Source of the DNA: an uncultured Treponema sp.
Lineage (GTDB): Bacteria; Spirochaetota; Spirochaetia; Treponematales; Treponemataceae
Reading direction: 5' to 3'
Length of the DNA: 12,317 bases
Assembly (NCBI GenBank): GCA_937885475.1
Contig: CAKZZR010000266.1
Location: 1-12,317 of the forward strand
Made by a program: the position numbers and the translations under genes. Of this stretch, positions 1 to 5,368 are shown piece by piece; position 1 is the first letter of the stretch; each line of letters begins with the position of its first letter. Under the pieces are notes generated by a model that worked only from the letters and a program-made list of their open reading frames with translations, was not told the DNA's origin and made no database searches.

Positions 1-65
1 GCAAGCTAGCTTGCGATTTTGAAGGATGAACTTCGACTGGAAGCTATTTTTTTAATACCTATACA

Positions 66-113
66 TCAAAAATTGATTTCCATGGGGAAAATATCAGGGA
101 AATCAATTTTTGA
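66..113. repeat. 16-bp perfect inverted repeat
   Basis: The arms at 66-81 (TCAAAAATTGATTTCC) and 98-113 are exact reverse complements separated by 16 nt. Transcribed, this would form a long A/T-rich hairpin. It is not followed by a run of T on either side, so it is not a typical intrinsic terminator. It may be the remnant of a small palindromic element. Confidence 0.7.
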
Positions 114-119
114 AGCATT

Positions 120-200
120 CGGTCATTGAACTTGTCGAAATGACCGTTATTCGGACAAAAACATCTTAAAATGGTGGTTTCGACAGGCTCAACTACCGCG
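120..200. repeat. Two opposed copies of a short palindromic repeat
   Basis: Copy one (120-146) has perfect 8-bp arms, CGGTCATT and AATGACCG, around the loop GAACTTGTCGA. Copy two (about 173-198) lies in reverse orientation, with core TTTCGACAGGCTCAA flanked by imperfect arms. Reverse-complemented, copy two matches copy one at most positions, with shared core TTGA(G/A)C(C/T)TGTCGAAA. Short palindromes with this core occur as dispersed intergenic repeats in several bacterial groups; that is from general recall and not checked here. The opposed pair could also fold into one larger structure. Confidence 0.7.
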
Positions 201-278
201 CTATTTTTTATGCATCTTTTCATAAAACTTAGTTCCCTGGGAAAAATTGAAAATTTTTGAAAAAAAATAAAATTTCGC

Positions 279-305
279 TTGACAATACATGGGGGGGGGT
301 ATAAT
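279..305 (+). promoter_or_regulatory. Promoter with poly-G spacer, probably phase-variable
   Basis: A perfect -35 box TTGACA (279-284) and a perfect -10 box TATAAT (300-305) are separated by 15 bp, of which the last nine are all G (291-299). Fifteen bp is shorter than the usual 17-bp optimum. Adding two G would give 17 bp, so slippage of the tract would directly tune promoter strength. Poly-G tracts inside or beside promoters are known phase-variation switches, for example Neisseria porA and the Treponema pallidum tpr and TP0126 promoters. The promoter drives the lipoprotein starting at 383. Phase variation is an inference from one read of the sequence. Confidence 0.85.
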
Positions 306-345
306 CAATACTGTTGTTTTTTGCAACGCAATAAAATTTAAGCGG

Positions 346-366
346 TTACGACCAAAAGGTTCGTAA
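346..366 (+). promoter_or_regulatory. Leader hairpin before lipoprotein RBS
   Basis: In the untranslated leader, TTACGA (346-351) pairs with TCGTAA (361-366). An inner CC pairs with GG around an AAAA loop, with one bulged T. The ribosome-binding site AAGGA (371-375) follows within five bases. It could stabilise the mRNA or modulate translation; no known riboswitch was recognised. Confidence 0.45.
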
Positions 367-382
367 TCAAAAGGACGTGTTT

Positions 383-805
383 ATGAAAACATTGAAAAAA
401 ATCGGTTTGGTACTTGTTGCCATTTTGTTTGCATTTGCAGCAGTTTCTTGCTCCAGCGACGATGACGATGATGATGACTCAGTTACGTTGAACTTTGAGT
501 TTGATACTGACTATAATGTTTACGTTAGTGAGTATGATGGCGAACCAGTTTATGTAGACGTAGATACTGCAGCCAAAGAATGGGAATTTGGTACTGCCGC
601 TGAAGTTTCAGGACGTTTTATTCCGATTGAAATGGCAGAAGGTACATTTACAACAGAGGACGGCAAAACCTTGGTTCTTAGCATGACAAAATCTATGGGT
701 GAGGATGGATTGGTAGAAGACAAGAGAGATAACTGGAAGACTGTAAAACTCAGCGACGACAGCAAAAAATTCAGCTTGACTTTGAACAAATCTGATTTTG
801 AATAA
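383..805 (+). CDS. Small poly-Asp lipoprotein, phase-variable promoter
   Basis: This 140-aa predicted lipoprotein has unknown function. The signal peptide has basic residues (MKTLKK), a hydrophobic core and a relaxed lipobox AAVSC, with the lipidated Cys at residue 23. The mature end reads CSS followed by seven Asp, then a probably beta-rich body of about 108 residues dominated by acidic and aromatic residues. I chose ATG 383 because AAGGA (371-375) lies 7 nt before it; an in-frame GTG at 377 has almost no space from that site. It is a single-gene unit between the poly-G promoter and a strong terminator. The acidic run after Cys resembles the surface-export signal of Bacteroidetes lipoproteins, but whether spirochaetes read it that way is unknown. 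No homologous family was recognised. Confidence 0.85.
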   Translation: MKTLKKIGLVLVAILFAFAAVSCSSDDDDDDDSVTLNFEFDTDYNVYVSEYDGEPVYVDVDTAAKEWEFGTAAEVSGRFIPIEMAEGTFTTEDGKTLVLSMTKSMGEDGLVEDKRDNWKTVKLSDDSKKFSLTLNKSDFE

Positions 806-831
806 GATAAACAGCACCAAGTAAACTTATC

Positions 832-889
832 AAGACCTTTGAACCCTTGCACCTAAACCGCGATTGTTCAAAGGTCTTTTTTGTTTTTT
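832..889 (+). terminator. Rho-independent terminator
   Basis: Perfect 13-bp arms (AAGACCTTTGAAC at 832-844 and its reverse complement at 866-878) enclose a 21-nt loop. Two runs of six T (877-882 and 884-889) follow. The hairpin lies 26 nt after the stop codon of the small lipoprotein and isolates it from the next gene pair. Confidence 0.9.
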
Positions 890-914
890 ATTTGTGGTCG
901 CCGATTTCAAGATT

Positions 915-943
915 CTGACAAATCGGCAGGTATGTGGTATACT
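915..943 (+). promoter_or_regulatory. Promoter of acetyltransferase gene pair
   Basis: CTGACA (915-920) and TATACT (938-943) are separated by an optimal 17 bp; each matches consensus at five of six positions. The predicted transcript would begin near 950, right at the Shine-Dalgarno sequence AGGAGG (950-955), giving a very short leader of about 10 nt. No clear operator palindrome is seen across it. Confidence 0.7.
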
Positions 944-960
944 ATTTTCAGGAGGCCGTC

Positions 961-1176
961 ATGACATACGGAAAACCAGTACGACTAGAAGATTTGCCCG
1001 ATACGCCAGGAAAGCGCGTTCTGATGGAAATTCTGAATACCCCACCCGTAGATCGAGAAGCATTGCATCAGCGGTCGCTTGCCTACCAAAAAAAATTGCT
1101 TGCGGAATGGGCAGAAGAAGACAGGCTAAAAGCCGAACAGGAGAAAGCGCATGATGTTGTTTCCTCTGGAGAATGA
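961..1176 (+). CDS. Small charged protein, putative antitoxin
   Basis: The 71-aa product matches no family I can recognise. The first 30 residues are Pro-containing and probably extended (LEDLPDTPG, NTPPVD). Residues 32-64 should form one long amphipathic, highly charged helix with many Glu, Lys, Arg and Gln. No ribbon-helix-helix or helix-turn-helix motif is evident, although those are usual in antitoxins paired with acetyltransferases. ATG 961 follows AGGAGG (950-955) at 5 nt. Its 3' end overlaps the next gene by 26 bp, so the two are probably translationally coupled. The small size, position and overlap suggest an antitoxin or partner protein for the downstream GNAT enzyme; this role is inferred from context only. 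Confidence 0.8.
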   Translation: MTYGKPVRLEDLPDTPGKRVLMEILNTPPVDREALHQRSLAYQKKLLAEWAEEDRLKAEQEKAHDVVSSGE

Positions 1177-1726
1177 AACTTTTTACGTCCAGCATTTGCT
1201 GGATGATGAAACAAATTTCCTCAAAGTTCAATCTTTTTCTGTTGGGCAACAATCAGGCATGGGGCTAGAAGTGTACCTAAAGGAAGCCGCTGTTATTGAC
1301 GAAAAGAGCAGTTTTGCCCGGACATATTTGGTAAAAAGCAAAAAAACGAATGAGATTGCCGCGTATTTTACTCTGCGGAACGGACTTTTTACGCTAAAAC
1401 TTGCAGAAGATTATTTTTATACTGTTCCTGCTGTTGAGCTTTCTAATTTTGCGGTGAATTCGGCATTTCGTTCTGCGCATCCCGAAATAGAAGAAATAGG
1501 TTCAACAGTGCTAGCGGACTTTGTATTGCCATTAGTTGATTTTATCCGTTCTTTTTCTGGAGCGGCGGCATTATATATTTACGCCCTTCCGCAAGAAAGA
1601 CTTATTCAGCATTATACGCACATGGGTTTTAAACGCCTTGCACCTGAAAAGGAACAATTTGTACATAATCATGTAAAACCAAAATACGATGATGGTTGTA
1701 TTTTTATGTATCAAATGCTTGCATAG
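1151..1726 (+). CDS. GNAT-family N-acetyltransferase, putative toxin
   Basis: The 191-aa protein has a GNAT fold signature. Strand-like VELSNFAVN (95-103) corresponds to the core beta-4 region. It is followed by a segment ending IGSTVLADFV (116-125) at the acetyl-CoA pyrophosphate loop, which carries an insertion and lacks the canonical RxxGxG/A motif. Then come LYIYAL (141-146) and the C-terminal HYTHMGF (154-160), where Tyr155 sits at the position of the usual general-acid Tyr. Acetyltransferases with small upstream partners include the TacT/AtaT toxins, which acetylate aminoacyl-tRNA. The substrate here is unknown, and a metabolic or protein acetyltransferase is possible. The start ATG 1151 is preceded by AGGAG (1139-1143) at 7 nt inside the upstream gene. 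No terminator with a T-run is obvious after it. Confidence 0.8.
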   Translation: MMLFPLENETFYVQHLLDDETNFLKVQSFSVGQQSGMGLEVYLKEAAVIDEKSSFARTYLVKSKKTNEIAAYFTLRNGLFTLKLAEDYFYTVPAVELSNFAVNSAFRSAHPEIEEIGSTVLADFVLPLVDFIRSFSGAAALYIYALPQERLIQHYTHMGFKRLAPEKEQFVHNHVKPKYDDGCIFMYQMLA

Positions 1727-1785
1727 TTTTCTTTTAATACTCTCTTTTTTCTCAATAATTTGAACATTCTTTAGTTTTCACAAAG

Positions 1786-1814
1786 TTATCATTGTATCGA
1801 AAAAAATGTATAAA
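1786..1814 (+). promoter_or_regulatory. Possible promoter of second lipoprotein
   Basis: TTATCA (1786-1791) and TATAAA (1809-1814) lie 17 bp apart in an AT-rich gap. The match is moderate and the surrounding A/T content makes chance likely. The leader downstream holds a 7-bp hairpin, TTTGTGC-ATG-GCACAAA (1874-1890), just before the ribosome-binding site. Confidence 0.45.
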
Positions 1815-1910
1815 ATTCCCTATCTTTGTATAGTGGATAGTACAAAAAAAAACGGTATTTTCTAAATAGAAACTTTGTGCATGGCACAAAATAAGAAAGA
1901 GGAGAAATCT

Positions 1911-2780
1911 ATGAAAAAAATTGTTTCTTTGGCTGCGGTTTGCTGCGCAGTTTTTATGTTATTTGCGGCGTGTTCAAGCGGTGATTCCAGCCCTGACGGC
2001 GGCGCGGACGTAACCTATACGGCATCAACCTTGCCTGAAACGGTGAGCGTAAGCGGAACGAACCCTTTTAAGGGGCTGGTTTTAACGGACAGATGGGAGA
2101 GCTATGTTTACACCTTTACTGACAATTTAGTTATCATTGAGGATACTGAAGATAACATAGACAGCATGACCCGAAAATGTAGTTATACATACAATGAAAA
2201 AAATGCACGGCTGTACGTTGCCCTAAAGTCTGTTGTTATAGACGGAAAAGAGTATAGTACAAGCGAATACATTGAAAAGGCATTTAAAATTTCGGAAGAA
2301 GAGGGATATTACGTAAAAAAATACGTAGCCGCTTATGAGGTGCTTGATTATGCAATAGATGATGAAACAGTAACTTTAAAGCCTGTTTTTGATGGAACGA
2401 TAGAAAGTACTGGATACTTTTTTGGTGGTATTTCCTTTTATGGTACTTTTGAGGGAAGAATAAGCATATACATATCAGATGGATATATGGAAATCAGTAA
2501 TACAAATTATGAGCATTCTATATATGCAGATTTTTCTGAAAACACGTTTTCTGGGGTTGTATTTGATATGGAGCGTAACTATGAGTCCGAGGACTATAAA
2601 AAGTATAAAAAACTTGGCACTGCCACAGGCTCATACCGCACAACCACAGGAGAAGACCCAACTTTTACTTTAAAGTTTGAGTCTGCTCCAGAGCTTTTGA
2701 GCGACATTGTTGGCAAGGAATATACCTTGACATGGTCGGGGGCTATTTCTGATAGAAATCGCTACACAATAAAAAAATAA
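1911..2780 (+). CDS. Predicted lipoprotein, unknown function
   Basis: The 289-aa product has a signal peptide with lipobox LFAAC and lipidated Cys21, then a Ser/Gly/Asp-rich tether (about residues 22-37). The rest looks beta-rich, with many Tyr, Glu, Asp, Thr and Lys and alternating hydrophobic residues (for example GTFEGRISIYISDGYMEIS). It includes a central region that may form repeated hairpins. I recognise no domain. ATG 1911 is chosen because AGAGGAG (1898-1904) stands 6 nt upstream; longer in-frame starts lack a site. It is probably membrane-anchored and periplasmic or surface-exposed. It stands alone: its codon use is AT-rich like the two units before it and unlike the GC-rich cluster after it. 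No intrinsic terminator with a T-run follows; the palindromic element after it may serve. Confidence 0.85.
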   Translation: MKKIVSLAAVCCAVFMLFAACSSGDSSPDGGADVTYTASTLPETVSVSGTNPFKGLVLTDRWESYVYTFTDNLVIIEDTEDNIDSMTRKCSYTYNEKNARLYVALKSVVIDGKEYSTSEYIEKAFKISEEEGYYVKKYVAAYEVLDYAIDDETVTLKPVFDGTIESTGYFFGGISFYGTFEGRISIYISDGYMEISNTNYEHSIYADFSENTFSGVVFDMERNYESEDYKKYKKLGTATGSYRTTTGEDPTFTLKFESAPELLSDIVGKEYTLTWSGAISDRNRYTIKK

Positions 2781-2795
2781 TTTGCTTTTTGCTAA

Positions 2796-2926
2796 GCTCC
2801 GGCGCGGGATGCGCAGGAAGTGCGCGCGTGCGCGCACTGTGCGTGATGCCGGAGCGTAGCGCAGGCGTCCCGTACCGACCGTGAGGGTAGCCCGGAGCAA
2901 GCCCGTTACGGTTAGCCCTTGCGCCC
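2796..2926. repeat. GC-rich palindromic intergenic element
   Basis: This element is abruptly GC-rich. Outer arms GCTCCGGC (2796-2803) and GCCGGAGC (2848-2855) are perfect complements. Inside them is an almost continuous palindrome, GTGCGCGC-GT-GCGCGCAC (2820-2837), giving a cruciform or nested hairpin. A less symmetrical GC-rich tail continues to about 2926 and includes CCGTTACGG (2903-2911). It resembles the structured repeat elements dispersed between genes of some treponemes, but copy number cannot be seen in one window. Its hairpins are not followed by a T-run, so it is not a standard terminator. Confidence 0.6.
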
Positions 2927-2970
2927 ATAAAATTCTAATCTCTAAACTAAAAAATTCCGTTAATCGAAGT

Positions 2971-4194
2971 ATGAGTAATTTGAAAATTCGAGGGCGGATT
3001 TTTTTTGTTGTTGCCGCCGTTATGGGGCTTTTGACGGTTCCCGGAAATTGTTTTGCACAGAATATTACTGAGTCTGAGTCGCGGGTGTATCGCGAGCGGC
3101 TTGTTGCCGAGGCTAAAAAATATGTGGGTGTGCCGTATGTTCGCGGGGCTACAGGGCCGGACGCATTTGACTGTTCGGGGCTGATTTTTACGGTTTCGCA
3201 TGATTCTATTGCGTACCAGCTGCCGCGCACGGTTAAGGCAATTTACGGTTATGTTAAGATTGTGCCGGAATCTCACCGGGAGCCGGGCGACCTTGTGTTC
3301 TTTAGGACTACGGGCGACGGAACTATTTCGCACGTGGGCTTGTATATTGGCAAGGGGCAGTTTATTTCTGCGGTAAGCGACGGGCCGAACACGGGCGTTA
3401 TTGTTTCTTCTTTGCGTGAAAATTATTGGAAGACGCATTATGCGTCGAGCGGAAAATTTTTGCCGGATGCGGGACTAGCCGAAGCGGAATACGCGGGAAG
3501 CGGCGCTAAGGCGGGCGATGCTAAAAAAGCCGGAGAAAAGAACGTGTGGAACGCGGGTGGCTCCAGTGATTCTGGCAGTTCCGGGGCAAAGAATGGGCGC
3601 GGCGCAAGCGGTTCCAGTGGAAGTGGCAGGGGCGCAAGCGGCGCGGGTGCGGCAAGCGGGTCGTCGTTTTCTTATTCCGGGAACGGTGGTTTTACCGACC
3701 ATCTTGCGTTTACCGCCTACACCACCGCCGACTGGTCGCTTTTTACAGAAAAAAAGTTCATGCCTAATTTTCGCGGCGTTTCTACAGAGGCGGACGTAAT
3801 TTACCGCGGAAAAGTGTTTTCGCCGGGATTGGGAATGATTGTGCGCTGGAACTACGGCGTAAAGGCTTTTCAGCTGCCGCTGGTGGCTTCGCTGTATTTT
3901 GGCGACTACTTCCGCGCGTATGCGGGACCGCTGTTTTCATTTGGAGACTGCACCAGCCCAGACACGGACGACGAGATTAAGGCATCGGTTTTTCCGGGTG
4001 TGATTGGCGTTACGTTTGCGGTACCGTCCTTTACAAAGGGAAATTTTAAAGTTCAGCTTATTCAAGATATTTGCTATTCGGTGTATAATCATGAATCGAA
4101 TGCGGCACTTTCTGCATTGAAATCGGCTTCGGCGGGCTTGGAATTCTGCACCGGAGTAAGGGTCATGTTCCCTTTTTCTGTTTTTTCAAAATAA
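2971..4194 (+). CDS. NlpC/P60 hydrolase fused to putative beta-barrel
   Basis: The 407-aa protein starts with a signal peptide (about 1-30, ending CFAQ). Residues about 38-157 form an NlpC/P60 cysteine peptidase domain, the family that cuts peptidoglycan stem peptides. Catalytic Cys68 lies in FDCSG and His121 in ISHVGLYIG. The third catalytic position, usually His in the FVHAS-type motif, reads FISAV, with Ser133. A Ser/Gly/Ala linker (about 163-230) leads to a C-terminal region (about 231-407) with alternating aromatic strands that looks like a small outer-membrane beta-barrel. ATG 2971 has no good Shine-Dalgarno site; it is chosen because the signal peptide begins there. An in-frame GTG at 2881 lies inside the palindromic element. 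It is the first gene of the envelope cluster. Confidence 0.85.
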   Translation: MSNLKIRGRIFFVVAAVMGLLTVPGNCFAQNITESESRVYRERLVAEAKKYVGVPYVRGATGPDAFDCSGLIFTVSHDSIAYQLPRTVKAIYGYVKIVPESHREPGDLVFFRTTGDGTISHVGLYIGKGQFISAVSDGPNTGVIVSSLRENYWKTHYASSGKFLPDAGLAEAEYAGSGAKAGDAKKAGEKNVWNAGGSSDSGSSGAKNGRGASGSSGSGRGASGAGAASGSSFSYSGNGGFTDHLAFTAYTTADWSLFTEKKFMPNFRGVSTEADVIYRGKVFSPGLGMIVRWNYGVKAFQLPLVASLYFGDYFRAYAGPLFSFGDCTSPDTDDEIKASVFPGVIGVTFAVPSFTKGNFKVQLIQDICYSVYNHESNAALSALKSASAGLEFCTGVRVMFPFSVFSK

Positions 4195-4221
4195 ATGCGT
4201 GCCGCAGGACGGAGTGAATGG

Positions 4222-5064
4222 ATGAGGTTCTGCGCTGAAAAAAATACTATTGCAAACGTAAGGTTGCATCTTGTGCGCTTTGCCCGCAGTGTGCGGCTTT
4301 TTTCTGCCATGCTGGTGGTGCTTTTGTGCGCTTCGTGCAAAAGCAATCTTACCCTACGCGTGAACGAAAAGACGGGCGCGGTTACAGCGGAATATTCTGC
4401 GTCGCTTGGCGCGGCGCTGCGTGATACGCTTGGCGCGCTTACCGGCGAGGACGGCGGTTCCATTTTTGACACGGAACAGATTGCCGCTCTGTTTACGGAA
4501 GCCGGGCTTAGGAACGTGCGCGCGGAATCAAAGACGGTGGAGTCGCTTATAATTCGCGCAGAAAGCGCAGGATTTGGCGCTTCGGCTGGGCGTGGCGCGG
4601 GTACAGTTATGGAACGCCCAAGCGCTTCGGCTCAAAACGCGCCCAAAGCCACGTCCTCGCCCACATCAGCGTCGGCAGCCACGTCCACACCCCAAACCAC
4701 AGCTGAGCCCGCTTTGCGCTCCTCGGATTTCATTCAAAAATCACAGTTGCTTACCCGCACCCCTGCAGGAAAGGTAGAACTGCGCTTTTCTGCTCAGACG
4801 CTTAACGCGCTGTACGATTCGCTTCCGCCGCTCATGCAGTCGTATATAGAAATGTTCATGGCTCCCACATTCACGTATGAAAAAATGACGGACGACGAAT
4901 ACGCCGAGCTTATTGCCGCCGTCTACGGTCAGACGGTGAGCGACGAGCTAAAAAATGCGACGATAACGGTTGTGCTTGAAAAAATCGGCGGCGGCACCGT
5001 GCAAAAATCGGTTCCGCTTTTGGATTTGCTGAACATAAAAGGCGACATTACGCTTTTGCTATAA
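4222..5064 (+). CDS. Predicted lipoprotein with low-complexity linker
   Basis: The 280-aa product has an unusually long, basic n-region before its hydrophobic core, then the lipobox LCASC with lipidated Cys39. Residues about 42-125 form one probable domain, an Ala/Ser/Thr/Pro-rich linker runs about 127-168, and a second probable alpha/beta domain (about 172-280) ends in a hydrophobic LLNIKGDITLLL. I recognise no family; similar lipoproteins seem typical of treponemes, but that is from memory. I chose ATG 4222 because GGAG (4211-4214) stands 7 nt before it. The in-frame ATG at 4195 directly abuts the upstream stop codon and has no ribosome site of its own. It is probably co-transcribed with the NlpC/P60 gene and may act with it at the cell envelope. 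Confidence 0.82.
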   Translation: MRFCAEKNTIANVRLHLVRFARSVRLFSAMLVVLLCASCKSNLTLRVNEKTGAVTAEYSASLGAALRDTLGALTGEDGGSIFDTEQIAALFTEAGLRNVRAESKTVESLIIRAESAGFGASAGRGAGTVMERPSASAQNAPKATSSPTSASAATSTPQTTAEPALRSSDFIQKSQLLTRTPAGKVELRFSAQTLNALYDSLPPLMQSYIEMFMAPTFTYEKMTDDEYAELIAAVYGQTVSDELKNATITVVLEKIGGGTVQKSVPLLDLLNIKGDITLLL

Positions 5065-5128
5065 AGAGTGTTCACAGAATTTGTATTCGTGCGGAGGGGT
5101 TCGTTCATTATAAAAAAGGAAAAACAGT

Positions 5129-5344
5129 ATGACAGAAAAAGAAATCGAGGAACGCTTCGTTCAGCTTGAAACAAAGCTTGCCTACACAGAGGATTTTGTC
5201 GCGCAAATTCAGGGCGTTGCCGTGGAGCAGGCAAAAACGATAGACCTGCTTCAAAAGGAAATAAAGCTTATGTCGGCAAAAATTCACGAGATGTCTGACG
5301 CGCTGGAAGGCGACATTCCCAATCGCAAGCCGCCGCATTACTAA
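5129..5344 (+). CDS. slyX: SlyX family coiled-coil protein
   Basis: The 71-aa protein matches the SlyX family in length and layout. An N-terminal heptad-rich coiled coil (about 3-56, with EERFVQLETKLAYTEDFV and later LLQKEIKLMSAKI) is followed by a short basic, Pro-rich tail ending in PPHY, which is typical of SlyX. The family's molecular role is not established, despite its name from a host lysis mutation. ATG 5129 has AAGGA (5116-5120) 8 nt upstream. It sits 64 nt after the lipoprotein gene and 24 nt before the large peptidase-barrel gene, so it is probably part of the same transcript. Confidence 0.88.
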   Translation: MTEKEIEERFVQLETKLAYTEDFVAQIQGVAVEQAKTIDLLQKEIKLMSAKIHEMSDALEGDIPNRKPPHY

Positions 5345-5368
5345 GCATTTGCCCCAAAGGAATCACTT

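Larger units (their letters stand above)
1..278. other. AT-rich non-coding region with repeats
   Basis: No convincing gene is seen here on either strand. The stretch opens with a perfect 14-bp palindrome (GCAAGCTAGCTTGC, 1-14) and contains the inverted repeats listed separately. An 11-bp interrupted palindrome, TTCCC-T-GGGAA, lies at 233-243, about 35 bp upstream of the -35 box of the poly-G promoter, so it could be an operator, but nothing proves this. Between 243 and 278 the DNA is made of A and T tracts, which could act as an UP element for that promoter. Confidence 0.6.

Noticed and set aside
377..382. GTG start two codons before the chosen start of the small lipoprotein
   Set aside because: AAGGA would be only one base away, while ATG 383 has a normal 7-nt spacing and begins a typical signal peptide.
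456..478. Asp-codon run as a coding phase-variation repeat
   Set aside because: GAC and GAT codons are mixed, and changes by 3-bp units would not shift the frame; the poly-G promoter is the better switch.
864..1154. Open frame overlapping the putative antitoxin gene in another plus-strand frame
   Set aside because: It starts inside the terminator, lacks a ribosome site and has an Arg-rich composition typical of a shadow frame.
2906..2948. Promoter for the envelope cluster just before ATG 2971
   Set aside because: Candidate pairs (TTACGG/TAAAAT and TTGCGC/TAAACT) match consensus too poorly to support a call.
2881..2970. N-terminal extension of the NlpC/P60 gene from GTG 2881
   Set aside because: It lies within the palindromic element, adds a non-signal-like stretch and has no ribosome site; the signal peptide begins at ATG 2971.
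2670..3438. Long minus-strand open frames opposite the NlpC/P60 gene
   Set aside because: Composition is Arg/Pro/His-rich, no domain is recognisable, and the opposite strand carries clear catalytic motifs.
5065..5128. Separate promoter for slyX
   Set aside because: TTCACA or TTGTAT and TATAAA-like boxes occur, but their spacings are 22 bp or more.
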